The position numbers and the translations under genes were made by a program. This document shows positions 8,343 to 17,356 of a DNA stretch of 64,000 nucleotides, one piece after another. Position 1 is the stretch's first letter, and the number at the start of each line of letters is the position of its first letter. The notes under the pieces were generated by a model, which worked only from the letters and a program-made list of their open reading frames with translations, searched no databases and was not told where the DNA came from. The DNA is taken from contig QKAS01000005.1 of NCBI GenBank assembly GCA_003246295.1, positions 1 to 64,000 on the forward strand. Direction: 5' to 3'. This DNA is from Clostridia bacterium. Lineage in GTDB: Bacteria; Bacillota; Clostridia; Lachnospirales; Lachnospiraceae.

Positions 8343-9743
8343 ATGGATCATAAATGGAATAAAGGAACGAACGAATCTGATCTAAATGGAACAACACAAA
8401 ATAATGCAGCGATAAAACAGCATTATGGTTTTATGACAGCAACAACTATGATAATTGGTATTGTAATCGGATCTGGTATCTTTTTTAAAAGTGACGATAT
8501 TTTAGCATATACAGGTGGAAATGTATGGCTGGGTGTATTGGTTTTTTGTATTGGTGCATGGGGAATCATTTTTGGAAGTCTTTCGATCACAGAATTATCG
8601 ATCAGAACTTCCAACAATGGTGGAGTCGTGGGATATTTTGAAGCTTTTATATCTAAAAAAATAGCATGTGGTTTTGGGTGGTTCCAGACATTTGTATACT
8701 TTCCGACCTTAATCGTAGTATTAGCATGGGTATCTGGAATATATACATGTTCCTTGTTTGGCTTTAATAATACCTTAGAAATGCAGTCTTTATTGGGATT
8801 TCTATACTTATTATTTTTTTATGGAATCAATTTAATTTCAGTCAAGATTGGTGGGTATTTTCAAAATGCCACGACACTGATCAAGCTGATTCCATTGTTA
8901 GTGATTGCAATCGCAGGATTTTTTTGGGGACAACCGCATCCCGAGCTGGAGGAAGGTGTTAAACTTGTCACCACTCAAAATGTTGGACTTGCATGGCTTG
9001 CAGCATTGGTTCCAATTGCATATTCCTTTGATGGATGGATTATTGCAACCAATATAACGAATGAAGTAAAAAATCCCAAGAAAAATATGACATTAGCGTT
9101 AATCTGTGGACCGATTGTTGTACTTGGTGTCTATTTAACTTTCTATCTTGGGCTAACCAAAATATTAGGTGTCAATTATATTTTGTCTACGAAAGATCAG
9201 GCAATCAATAAGGTTGGGGAACTGTTGCTTGGAACTTATGGAATAAAAATTATTTTGATTTTCATTGTCATATCTGTATTAGGCGTTGTAAATGGTCTTG
9301 TCTTAGGTGGTATACGAATGCCACAAGCATTAGCGAGTAAGAACATGATGCCTGCTGCAACGAAGATAGGTACCATTCATGAACGATTACAGGTTTCTGT
9401 TCCATCACTTCAAGTTAGTTTTGCAACATCGATTATTTGGTTTGCAATTCATTATGTCACACAAAAATTTAATCTGCTTCGTGGTGGAGATATCAGTGAA
9501 ATTGCAATTGTATTTAGTTATGCATGTTATATCATACTTTATATTAAAGTTATGAAAATGAAACGAGCTGGAGAGATTAAAGGAATTTTCAGAGGATGGA
9601 TATGTCCGGTTTTTGCAATCGCAGGTGCCACAATAATATTTGTTGGTGGATTTATCAGAAATCCATTTTATGTTGGTATCTTTATTGCTTTTTGTGCTTT
9701 GGTCTTTGCTACAGGAAATATATATTTTAAAAATAAAAAGTAA
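8343..9743 (+). CDS. APC superfamily amino acid permease
   Basis: A 466-residue membrane protein with about twelve membrane segments. Helix 1 carries the unwound substrate-site motif GSGIF (43-47) of APC transporters. A conserved LVPIAYSFDGWIIATNITNEVKNP loop resembles LAT/SteT-type serine/threonine exchangers and their relatives. It should move amino acids across the cytoplasmic membrane by exchange or proton symport; the specificity cannot be read. Divergent from the MarR operon, with an AAGGAG ribosome site; a strong terminator follows at 9831. Confidence 0.9.
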   Translation: MDHKWNKGTNESDLNGTTQNNAAIKQHYGFMTATTMIIGIVIGSGIFFKSDDILAYTGGNVWLGVLVFCIGAWGIIFGSLSITELSIRTSNNGGVVGYFEAFISKKIACGFGWFQTFVYFPTLIVVLAWVSGIYTCSLFGFNNTLEMQSLLGFLYLLFFYGINLISVKIGGYFQNATTLIKLIPLLVIAIAGFFWGQPHPELEEGVKLVTTQNVGLAWLAALVPIAYSFDGWIIATNITNEVKNPKKNMTLALICGPIVVLGVYLTFYLGLTKILGVNYILSTKDQAINKVGELLLGTYGIKIILIFIVISVLGVVNGLVLGGIRMPQALASKNMMPAATKIGTIHERLQVSVPSLQVSFATSIIWFAIHYVTQKFNLLRGGDISEIAIVFSYACYIILYIKVMKMKRAGEIKGIFRGWICPVFAIAGATIIFVGGFIRNPFYVGIFIAFCALVFATGNIYFKNKK

Positions 9744-9830
9744 GTGATAGCGTCTAATGTAAATATATTTAGAATACAAATGATTTCATGGAAAAACAGA
9801 TAAATAGCCTATAAGTAAATAATGCTTTCA

Positions 9831-9880
9831 AAGGTTTTCAGCAAATCGGTAAGAATAGCCGATGCTGAAAACCTTTTTTT
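9831..9880 (+). terminator. Strong terminator after the permease
   Basis: AAGGTTTTCAGCA (9831-9843) pairs perfectly with TGCTGAAAACCTT (9863-9875). An inner ATCGG/CCGAT helix extends the stem, and a run of T follows. The stretch 9744-10052 otherwise holds only the TetR promoter. Confidence 0.85.
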
Positions 9881-9965
9881 AGTGCCTTTTTTAGTATGAA
9901 AAAACAAAATGGACGCTATATTGTACAAAATGTACTAATAAATTTATTATTTTTTGATATTATTG

Positions 9966-10021
9966 TTGATTATGCATTTAAAAAGTAGTATAATAATTTC
10001 AATGTGTGAGCGGTGGCTCAC
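9966..10021 (+). promoter_or_regulatory. TetR-operon promoter and palindromic operator
   Basis: TTGATT (9966-9971), 17-base spacer, TATAAT (9989-9994). Directly downstream is GTGAGC-GGTG-GCTCAC (10006-10021), a 6-base-arm palindrome flanked by further partly matching bases, covering the expected transcription start. It is a likely binding site of the TetR protein encoded at 10053. Confidence 0.7.
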
Positions 10022-10052
10022 GTCACATAAAATTATATAATAAGGTGTAAAA

Positions 10053-10685
10053 ATGTATAAAAAACTAGATGAAGAAATGATGAGTAAAATACTGGAAACT
10101 GGAATTGATGAGTTTGCTGAAAACGGTCTGGATCGTGCAAATATTAATATCATCGCTAAAAAATCAGGAGTCAGTGTAGGTGTAATTTATAAGTATTATG
10201 GAGATAAGGATAATTTCTTTTTAGCCTGTGTACGTCACAGTCTGAAAGTTTTAGAACAGGTTTTAAGGGATACTGTTACAGAGGAAACAGATGTGATGAC
10301 TTGTATCAGAAGCGTTGTTTATGCGTTGCTGGACCACTCTAAAAATCATAAAAACTATAATGTGATGTACAACGAAATTACATCAGGAAGCTGTAAACGG
10401 TATGCTGCTGTCTTAGCAGAAGAAATAGAAAAGAGCACAGCAGTGGCGTATGAGAAGTTAATAGAAAAAGCAAAACAGTCAGGAAAAGTAAGAAGTCATA
10501 TTGATTCTCATATGCTTGCATTCTTCTTTGACAACATGTTAATGATGATGCAATTTTCCTATAGTTGTGATTACTACAGAGAAAGAATGAAAATATTCTG
10601 TGGAGAAGATGCACTGGAACAGGACGAAAAGATTGCTGAAGAGTTCATTAGGTTTATCGGTAATGCATTGGACTGCCGTGATTGA
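10053..10685 (+). CDS. TetR/AcrR family regulator of the kinase/aldolase operon
   Basis: A 210-residue TetR protein. The N-terminal HTH (about 8-55) reads ILETGIDEFAENGLDRANIN, then KKSGVSVGVIYKYYGDKDNFF; the rest is the helical ligand domain. A palindrome overlaps its own transcription start, so autorepression is likely. Its stop is 31 bases before the kinase start, so regulator and pathway genes probably form one operon and the ligand may be a pathway compound. Confidence 0.9.
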   Translation: MYKKLDEEMMSKILETGIDEFAENGLDRANINIIAKKSGVSVGVIYKYYGDKDNFFLACVRHSLKVLEQVLRDTVTEETDVMTCIRSVVYALLDHSKNHKNYNVMYNEITSGSCKRYAAVLAEEIEKSTAVAYEKLIEKAKQSGKVRSHIDSHMLAFFFDNMLMMMQFSYSCDYYRERMKIFCGEDALEQDEKIAEEFIRFIGNALDCRD

Positions 10686-10716
10686 ACCAATAATGAAATC
10701 TGGAAAGGAGTATGCT

Positions 10717-12324
10717 TTGCTATATGTAATTTCTTATGATTTTGGAACGACTGGAGTAAAATCCTGTCTGTTCAGTATTGGTGAAACGTTGAAATTGATC
10801 GCCAGCGAGTATGAGGTATATGAATTATATATTATGGAGAATGGTGGTGCCGAGCAGGATGCTGATGAGTGGTGGAATGCGATGTGTACAACAACACGCG
10901 GACTTTTTCAAAAAACTGGCATTGCACCCGATCAGATTTGTGGAATTTCATTCTGCTCCCAGATGCAGGGTCTTGTACTTGTGGATGATAAAGGCAATGC
11001 GCTTAGAAGACCAATGAGTTATATGGATCAAAGAGCTTCAGTGGAAATGAAAGAGTGCCAGAAACATGGTCTGACCATTTCCGGTGTCAGTATCAACAAA
11101 CTGTTAAAAAGCTTAATCATTACACATGCCGCATCAACCAGTGTAAAAGATCCTGTTTGGAAATATAAATGGGTTCAAAACCATGAACCGGCACTTTTTT
11201 CAAAGGTTCATAAATGGCTGGATGTAAAGGAGTATTTAATTTGTCGATGCACAGATCAATTTGTCATGACGAAGGATTCTGCTTATGCCACTTTTCTCTA
11301 TGATACCAGGCCTGGAAAATGGGGTTGGAACAAGGAACTTTGCAAAATGTATGGTGTAAATCCACAGCACCTTCCTAAAGTAATAGAGTGTTCGGATCAA
11401 GCAGGTATTCTTACTACAAAAGCGGCACAAGAGTTAGGGCTATCCCCAGGAATTCCAGTTTATGGCGGTGGCGGTGATGCAACACTGATTGGTGTTGGTG
11501 CCGGTTGTGTTCAAGTCGGTGATACGCATATTTATTGTGGAACATCGGGCTGGGTCAATACAGTAATCGATAGACAGGTTGTAGATATTTTTTCAATGAT
11601 TGCCAGTATTATTGGTGTGGAATCTGGAAAGTATAATTATTTTGCAGAAATGGAAACAGCGGGCAAATGCTTTGAATGGGTAAAGGAACATCTGGTTCTG
11701 GATGAGATTGGAATCTACCTGAAGAAGACTAATATTGCTGAGAGTACAGAAAGTGTATACGAAAGCCTTTATGATTATATGTCAGATACGATATCTAAAA
11801 TAGGACCGGGCGCAGGCGGTGTTATATTTACACCTTGGATGCATGGGAACCGGTGCCCATTTGAAGATCCGGATGCAGCTGGAATCTTCTTCAATGTAAA
11901 ACTTGAAACGGGTAAGACAGAATTAATCAGGGCCGTACTTGAAGGTATCTGCTTTCACCTTCGTTGGATGTTAGAATGTCAGGATAAAAAAATTAAAACT
12001 TCCCAGACGATACGGTTTGTCGGTGGGGGTGCATTATCGAGCGTTACCTGTCAGATCCTTTCAGATATTACGGGCAGAGTCATTGAGACGATTGAAGATA
12101 CAAAAGATGCTGGTGCGGTAGGCGCAGCCATGTTAGTAGCAGTTGGAAACAAAAGCCTGCCGGATGTAGCTTCAATTAAAGACTATATATCTGTTAAGAA
12201 AAGATATCTGCCAGACTTGAATCATAAAAGGATATATGATAAGAATTACCAGATTTTTAAAAGATTATATCAAACAAATAAAAAGAATTTTGCGCTGATG
12301 AATGGTTACGAAAGACGGGTATGA
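10717..12324 (+). CDS. FGGY family carbohydrate kinase
   Basis: A sugar kinase of about 535 residues. The first ATP-phosphate motif SYDFGTTGVKSCLF comes at residue 6, a substrate/catalytic-site MSYMDQRAS near 100-108, an adenosine/phosphate region YGGGGDATLIGVGAG, and a late FVGGGALSSVTCQILSDITGR block. I start at TTG 10717, six bases after AAAGGAG (10704-10710). A longer in-frame start at 10600 would run 86 bases into the TetR gene. It resembles xylulokinase/ribulokinase-type enzymes, but the substrate cannot be read. The class II aldolase gene follows after only three bases. Confidence 0.88.
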   Translation: MLYVISYDFGTTGVKSCLFSIGETLKLIASEYEVYELYIMENGGAEQDADEWWNAMCTTTRGLFQKTGIAPDQICGISFCSQMQGLVLVDDKGNALRRPMSYMDQRASVEMKECQKHGLTISGVSINKLLKSLIITHAASTSVKDPVWKYKWVQNHEPALFSKVHKWLDVKEYLICRCTDQFVMTKDSAYATFLYDTRPGKWGWNKELCKMYGVNPQHLPKVIECSDQAGILTTKAAQELGLSPGIPVYGGGGDATLIGVGAGCVQVGDTHIYCGTSGWVNTVIDRQVVDIFSMIASIIGVESGKYNYFAEMETAGKCFEWVKEHLVLDEIGIYLKKTNIAESTESVYESLYDYMSDTISKIGPGAGGVIFTPWMHGNRCPFEDPDAAGIFFNVKLETGKTELIRAVLEGICFHLRWMLECQDKKIKTSQTIRFVGGGALSSVTCQILSDITGRVIETIEDTKDAGAVGAAMLVAVGNKSLPDVASIKDYISVKKRYLPDLNHKRIYDKNYQIFKRLYQTNKKNFALMNGYERRV

Positions 12325-12327
12325 AAA

Positions 12328-13320
12328 ATGGAAGAAAAGAATGCTAGAAAGTTGTTGGTGGATACAGGAAAAGAACTGCTTGAAACAGGACTTGTGGCAA
12401 GAACCTGGGGAAATGTAAGTTGCAGACTGGATCATGACAATATTGTGATTACGCCAAGTGGTCTCGATTATAAAAAGACAAAAGAAGAAGACATTGTAAA
12501 GATGAGTTTGACTTCAGGAGAGCATCAGGGAATCCATAAACCTTCTGGTGAAAGAAGGGTACACATCGCAGCATATGAGGTGTTCCCAGAGGTGAATTTT
12601 GTGATTCATACACATCAGACCTATGCAACAGCGTTGGGGCTTGCTGGGTTTCAAGCGCTAGATATCACGAAAGAAGAAAAGGAAATGCTGGGTGGTATTA
12701 TGCTGGCAGAGTATGGCCTTCCCGGGATGAAAAAACTGACAAATGCGGTACAGGCAGCTCTTAAAACAGGCGCCAAAGTCGTGCTTATGATTCACCACGG
12801 TGCGCTTATTTGTGGAAGTTCGCAAGAAGAAACAATGAATAAGGCAATTCTTTTAGAAAAAATCTGCAAACGTAATATTAAGGGAAATCTTGAAGAGAAG
12901 AATAAAAATTCAGCACAAGAGGCTGAGCAATTAATGAAAGCGGTGAAAGAAAAATATCGCTACGCATCTCTGGTACAAACACCGTCAGCTCTAGCTTGTG
13001 CGAACAGTGGAAAACCAATTTATGCGCAAGTAGATGATATGGCACAGATGATTGGCAGGAAAATCCCCATAACTTCCGGAAAAACGAAAGAAGTGATCAA
13101 AGTCCTTGAAAAAGTAAATTCGGTTCTTGTCCCTGGAATTGGAGTGGTTGTGACATCAGAGACGGAAGATGATATGGCAGCGCTAGAATTGTTGGTAGAG
13201 AAGGCGGCAGTTTGTAATCTCCATACAACAGCATTCCATGTAAAAGCAAGAGTGAATATCATCCATACGGCTTTAATGAAATTTGTTTATCAAAAGAAGT
13301 ATTCAAAACAAAAAGTTTAG
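12328..13320 (+). CDS. Class II aldolase/adducin family protein
   Basis: A 330-residue protein. The first 185 residues form a class II aldolase domain: GNVSCRL (28-34), TPSG (42-45), the catalytic-Glu region HKPSGERRVH (Glu75), and metal ligands HTH (94-96) and His156/157. It should cleave a sugar phosphate to dihydroxyacetone phosphate, or a 2-carbon unit, plus an aldehyde. Residues about 205-330 form a second, similar but motif-poor module (YASLVQTPSALA, DDMAQMIGRK), so it is longer than fuculose-phosphate aldolase (about 215). Its position after a kinase gene suggests it cleaves that kinase's product. Confidence 0.87.
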   Translation: MEEKNARKLLVDTGKELLETGLVARTWGNVSCRLDHDNIVITPSGLDYKKTKEEDIVKMSLTSGEHQGIHKPSGERRVHIAAYEVFPEVNFVIHTHQTYATALGLAGFQALDITKEEKEMLGGIMLAEYGLPGMKKLTNAVQAALKTGAKVVLMIHHGALICGSSQEETMNKAILLEKICKRNIKGNLEEKNKNSAQEAEQLMKAVKEKYRYASLVQTPSALACANSGKPIYAQVDDMAQMIGRKIPITSGKTKEVIKVLEKVNSVLVPGIGVVVTSETEDDMAALELLVEKAAVCNLHTTAFHVKARVNIIHTALMKFVYQKKYSKQKV

Positions 13321-13327
13321 GAGAACC

Positions 13328-13765
13328 ATGAATATGGATAAGAAAAAAGAAACGATACGTATTGTAAAATTTTTTCTATTTTCAGTTTCGGCAGGCGTGA
13401 TAGAGATGGTCACATTCGCATTGCTCAATGAACTGACAAAATGGCCATATTGGCCAAGTTATCTGATCGCGTTGACATTATCGGTGCTCTGGAATTTTAC
13501 TTTAAATAGAAATTTTACGTTTCAATCGGCATCTAATGTTCCCGTTGCGATGATAAAGATTGCAGTCTTTTACTGTATTTTCACACCCGTCACAACACTG
13601 CTTGGGAATTTTCTGGTAGAGAATTTGTTGTGGAATGCATACTTGGTAACTGCAATTAACATGGCGCTTAATCTCACGACAGAATATATTTACGATAGAT
13701 TTTTTGTATTTGGAAAAACAATTGATACCAATCACAGAGCAGAACACAATCAAGACAATCAATAA
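13328..13765 (+). CDS. GtrA family membrane protein
   Basis: A 145-residue protein with four membrane helices (about 11-28, 37-55, 73-95, 102-122) and the GtrA signature LWNFTLNRNFTF between helices 2 and 3. GtrA-type proteins usually help move lipid-linked sugars across the membrane; in this catabolic setting it might instead be a small transporter or scaffold. I start at ATG 13328, after AGGAG at 13319. A start at 13283 would lie inside the aldolase gene. Eight bases follow the aldolase gene, and the aminotransferase gene follows after 15. Confidence 0.85.
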   Translation: MNMDKKKETIRIVKFFLFSVSAGVIEMVTFALLNELTKWPYWPSYLIALTLSVLWNFTLNRNFTFQSASNVPVAMIKIAVFYCIFTPVTTLLGNFLVENLLWNAYLVTAINMALNLTTEYIYDRFFVFGKTIDTNHRAEHNQDNQ

Positions 13766-13780
13766 AAGGAGGACAAATAA

Positions 13781-15274
13781 ATGAAAAATTGCGGTATAAG
13801 CAGATGGGATGATCCCTCAATAATCAATGCAAAGCTAAAAAAACTTACAGATCAGGTAATCTGGGAGGTTGATGATAACTATTATAACAATGTTGTCATG
13901 AAATACTTTGAAGAAAAATGCGGTATTTCAAAAGCTGTTTATGAGGAATCAAAAAATTATATTCCAGGAGGCGTGCAGCATAATCTGGCATTCAATAAGC
14001 CATTTCCGATGTGTATATCAAAGGCAGACGGTGCATATCTATATGACAAAGATGGAAATGAGTACATTGACTTTTTACAGGCAGGAGGGCCAACGATACT
14101 TGGAAGTAACTATCCTGTAGTCAGAGAAAAAGTAATAGAGCTTTTGAATGAATGCGGTCCTGTTACAGGACTACTGCATGAAGCGGAACTCATGATTGCA
14201 CGGGAAATTAACAAGCATATGCCAAATGTAGAAATGTTCCGTATGCTTGGTTCAGGAACAGAAGCAGTTATGGCATCCCTTCGTATCGCAAGAATTGCAA
14301 CAGGGAATAAGCATATAATCAAAATAGGTGGGGCGTATCATGGATGGTCAGATCAAATGGTCTATGGACTTAAAATTCCTGGAAGCAGAGCGTTACTGGA
14401 ATCCCATGGAATACCTTCAGGCGCTTATCGTTATACCGATGAGGTACGACCGAATGATTTGAATATGCTGGAGAAAATGTTAAAAAGGAATCGCTTGTCA
14501 GGAGGAACTGCTGCGATTCTTCTTGAACCAGTTGGTCCAGAAAGTGGAACAAGACCGATTGCAAAAGAATATAATAAGGCAGTACGCGCGCTTTGCGATA
14601 AATATGGAGCATTGTTAATTTTTGATGAAGTAGTGACGGGATTCCGTGTTGCACTCGGTGGTGCACAAGGATATTTCGATGTAGCGCCAGATCTTACAAT
14701 TTTTGGTAAGATTGTTGCAGGTGGATATCCTGCGGCAGGTGGTGTTGGTGGCAAAAAAGAATATGCACAGCTTATGGCAGCAGGACTTGCAACTGGAAAA
14801 CACAGAGCCTATGTTGGAGGAACACTTGCAGCCAATCCACTTTCCTGCCTGGCTGGCTATACTGCAATTCAGGAAATTGAAAGGACAAATGCCTGTGAGA
14901 TCGCGGGACAGATGGGAGATCGCCTGAATGATGGATTGGTAGAATTGATCGACCGATTTGGGTTACCATTTGTAGCGTATAATCAGGGCTCGATTGTACA
15001 CTTGGAATGTACGGGTGCAATGAGTTTTGACTTTTCATCTATGTCATTTGTAAAATCGGCACTTGGTTTATTAAAGCATAAGAAGATGATGTATGTACGA
15101 AAAGACTCAATGGAGAAGATGGGAGCAGCTTATATGGCAAATGGAATTGTGACACTTGCCGGCAGCAGACTTTATACATCTCTTGCAGATACACCTGAAA
15201 TTATTGATGAAGCGCTGAACAGATTTGAGGAAGTCTTTAAACATGTTAAGAAAACGGATAAAGGGTTGTTATAA
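13781..15274 (+). CDS. Class III aminotransferase (glutamate-1-semialdehyde aminomutase-like)
   Basis: A 497-residue PLP enzyme. From about residue 50 it follows the glutamate-1-semialdehyde aminomutase pattern (YEESKNYIPGGV, MLGSGTEAVMASLRIAR, YHGW, LIFDEVVTGFR with Asp282, IFGKIVAGGYPAAG with the Schiff-base lysine at Lys310). The first 50 residues are an extra N-terminal extension. No heme-synthesis genes are nearby, so it is probably a transaminase or aminomutase acting on an amino-substituted sugar or polyol in this pathway. Last gene of the operon; a terminator follows at 15326. Confidence 0.88.
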   Translation: MKNCGISRWDDPSIINAKLKKLTDQVIWEVDDNYYNNVVMKYFEEKCGISKAVYEESKNYIPGGVQHNLAFNKPFPMCISKADGAYLYDKDGNEYIDFLQAGGPTILGSNYPVVREKVIELLNECGPVTGLLHEAELMIAREINKHMPNVEMFRMLGSGTEAVMASLRIARIATGNKHIIKIGGAYHGWSDQMVYGLKIPGSRALLESHGIPSGAYRYTDEVRPNDLNMLEKMLKRNRLSGGTAAILLEPVGPESGTRPIAKEYNKAVRALCDKYGALLIFDEVVTGFRVALGGAQGYFDVAPDLTIFGKIVAGGYPAAGGVGGKKEYAQLMAAGLATGKHRAYVGGTLAANPLSCLAGYTAIQEIERTNACEIAGQMGDRLNDGLVELIDRFGLPFVAYNQGSIVHLECTGAMSFDFSSMSFVKSALGLLKHKKMMYVRKDSMEKMGAAYMANGIVTLAGSRLYTSLADTPEIIDEALNRFEEVFKHVKKTDKGLL

Positions 15275-15325
15275 TTAAAATTATAAACAGCTTTGACTCT
15301 TAAATGTATTTGATAACTTTACATA

Positions 15326-15369
15326 AAATCTCAGTATCGTGGCAGGAACACTGATACTGAGATTTTTTT
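15326..15369 (+). terminator. Terminator of the kinase/aldolase/aminotransferase operon
   Basis: AAATCTCAGTATC (15326-15338) pairs perfectly with GATACTGAGATTT (15353-15365), followed by T4. Confidence 0.85.
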
Positions 15370-15467
15370 GTTTGAATGATTGATGTTTTTTGGTAGAATG
15401 AAAGAAGATATAAGTCTCGCGCTTGTAATTTGATACAAAAGATCTAGAAACATAGTAGGAGGATGAC

Positions 15468-16190
15468 ATGAACTGGGAACCATGGACTGGTTGTTATAAA
15501 GTAAGTGATGGTTGTACCAATTGTTATTTTTACGGACCATATGCAAAAAGATATGGACAAAACGTGATAGAAAAAACAGATAAATTTGACTGGCCAATAA
15601 GGAAAAATTCAAAAGGTGAATACAACATCAAAGGAAATAAAATTCTTGCTACTTGTTTTGCAACCGACTTTTTTCTTCCGGAAGCAGATGAGTGGCGTAA
15701 AGAAATATGGGCTATGATAAAAGAAAGATCAGATATTGAATTTTTAATTTTAACAAAGAGAATTGATCGATTTCTGGTATCACTTCCAAAAGACTGGGAC
15801 GAAGGTTATGACAATGTTAATATTGGATGTACCGTTGAAAACCAGAAGTTGGCAGATGACAGGCTTCCATTATTTTTATCTTACCCAATCAAGCGGCGTT
15901 TTATTGCATGTGCACCGCTCTTGGAAGAGATTGACTTGACACCTTATCTCCATGGAGTTGATCATGTTACGGTAGGAGGAGAAACGGGGAGAGACGCACG
16001 TGAATGTGATTATAACTGGGTGTTAAATATACGTGAGCAGTGTAAAAATGCAAATAAAACATTTTGGTTTAAGAATACAGGATCACTTTTCAAACGTGAT
16101 GAAGTAGTAGAGAAGGTAAACCCATTTAAGCAAAACAGTCTGGCAAAAGAACTAGCGATTGATATTTCGAATGGAAGAAGATTGTTTTAA
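15468..16190 (+). CDS. DUF5131 (phage Gp37/Gp68) family protein
   Basis: A 240-residue protein of the Gp37/Gp68 family. It has the N-terminal WEPWTGCYKVSDGCTNCY cysteine cluster (Cys9, Cys16, Cys19), CFATDFF, LTKRIDRF, and GGETGRDARECDYNWV near the C-end. The three-Cys arrangement and apparent barrel-like fold recall radical-SAM proteins, with atypical cysteine spacing. Biochemical role unproven; the family occurs in phages and in bacterial chromosomes. No phage genes surround it here. Ribosome site AGGAGGATG. Confidence 0.85.
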   Translation: MNWEPWTGCYKVSDGCTNCYFYGPYAKRYGQNVIEKTDKFDWPIRKNSKGEYNIKGNKILATCFATDFFLPEADEWRKEIWAMIKERSDIEFLILTKRIDRFLVSLPKDWDEGYDNVNIGCTVENQKLADDRLPLFLSYPIKRRFIACAPLLEEIDLTPYLHGVDHVTVGGETGRDARECDYNWVLNIREQCKNANKTFWFKNTGSLFKRDEVVEKVNPFKQNSLAKELAIDISNGRRLF

Positions 16191-16219
16191 TAAAAAGTGT
16201 TTCACTTTAGGAGAATAGC

Positions 16220-17356
16220 GTGAAAAAAGAAATTAAGACACAATTTTATGATACATTTGTATGCATTGCAGATAGATGTTCGTTTACCTGTTGCCAGGAA
16301 TGGAAGATTGCAGTGGATGATGCCACTTATTCAAAATGGAAATGTTTAAGCCTGGATAAACAGACGAATACTTCTTTAAATCAATATGTCATGCAGAAAG
16401 ATGGCAATCGTGTGATAGCACTAAATGAACACAAGCAGTGTCCTTTTTTAAACGAACAGAAATTGTGTAATCTGGTTTTAGCATTTGGGGATGATGTGCT
16501 GTCTGAAACCTGTTCAAGTTTTCCAAGACAAGTCCATGAATTCAAAGATAGAAAAGAGTATTCCTTGGTGTCTTGCTGTCCAGAAGTCATAGACTTTATG
16601 AATCAACAGGATGCCATTCGATTTACAATGAATCTGTTAGAGATGGATGAGGATGTTTTGTTTCAGATACGGACAATGATGATTGCAATCATGCAAAATC
16701 AACAGTTTTCTATCTCGAATTGTGTGATGATGCTATTCTATATTCTTTTAGAACTCAATCAGAAAAAAATCATATCAAAAAATGATATAGATAAATATAT
16801 GCAGGAGAGCGTTTTAAAAGAATTATCAGAAGCCATAAACAAGATGCAGTTTAAAACCTTAGATACTTTTGAAGAGAACAATGAACTTTTCTTAGATATG
16901 GTCGAGAATTATAGAAAGCAGGATTTGTATACTGGATATCTGGAGCCAATTGCAATGTTAGCAGAAAATTTATCATCAGAGTATGATGAATATAAAATAA
17001 CGACACATTTACAACAATTCGAAGGACAATTTAAAATGTTTGAAAAATTACTTCGTAATTATATTGTTATGGATATCTATACGAATAGCCTGATGCCTGA
17101 ATCAACTTTAGAAAATATAGTTGTAATGTTTCAATGGATTGCGATGGAATATATAATCATCAGACATACATTGTTTCTTAAATGGCTACTGGAAGAACAG
17201 AAATCGCTGACGTATTCTGACGTGCGTGACTACATCGTAGTCATATCACGGATGATGGGATATGACCACGAGGATATTTATGAATATCTGGAAAAAAGTT
17301 TTGAAGCATTCGTATGGGATTGGGGATATCTTGCATTGCTTATTGGAAAGAATTAA
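16220..17356 (+). CDS. fliB: Flagellin lysine-N-methylase FliB
   Basis: A 378-residue protein with the FliB cysteine pattern: CSFTCCQEWKI near residue 18-28, then HKQCPFLNEQKLCNL, ETCSSFPR and SLVSCCPEV. FliB enzymes, probably through a cysteine-bound Fe-S cluster, N-methylate surface lysines of flagellin. GTG start at 16220 after AGGAG (16209-16213). No flagellar genes are in the window. Its 3' end overlaps the convergent hydrolase gene by 17 bases. Confidence 0.85.
   Translation: MKKEIKTQFYDTFVCIADRCSFTCCQEWKIAVDDATYSKWKCLSLDKQTNTSLNQYVMQKDGNRVIALNEHKQCPFLNEQKLCNLVLAFGDDVLSETCSSFPRQVHEFKDRKEYSLVSCCPEVIDFMNQQDAIRFTMNLLEMDEDVLFQIRTMMIAIMQNQQFSISNCVMMLFYILLELNQKKIISKNDIDKYMQESVLKELSEAINKMQFKTLDTFEENNELFLDMVENYRKQDLYTGYLEPIAMLAENLSSEYDEYKITTHLQQFEGQFKMFEKLLRNYIVMDIYTNSLMPESTLENIVVMFQWIAMEYIIIRHTLFLKWLLEEQKSLTYSDVRDYIVVISRMMGYDHEDIYEYLEKSFEAFVWDWGYLALLIGKN

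Noticed and set aside
9405..9779. A 124-codon minus-strand frame.
   Set aside because: It overlaps the permease gene for most of its length and has a Cys/Tyr/Asn-biased composition typical of a shadow frame.
10600..10716. N-terminal extension of the FGGY kinase to an ATG at 10600.
   Set aside because: It would overlap the TetR gene by 86 bases and has no ribosome site; family members start just before the YDFGTTG motif.
13781..15274. Reading the aminotransferase as heme-pathway glutamate-1-semialdehyde aminomutase.
   Set aside because: No other heme genes are nearby; it has a 50-residue N-terminal extension and sits with sugar-catabolic genes.
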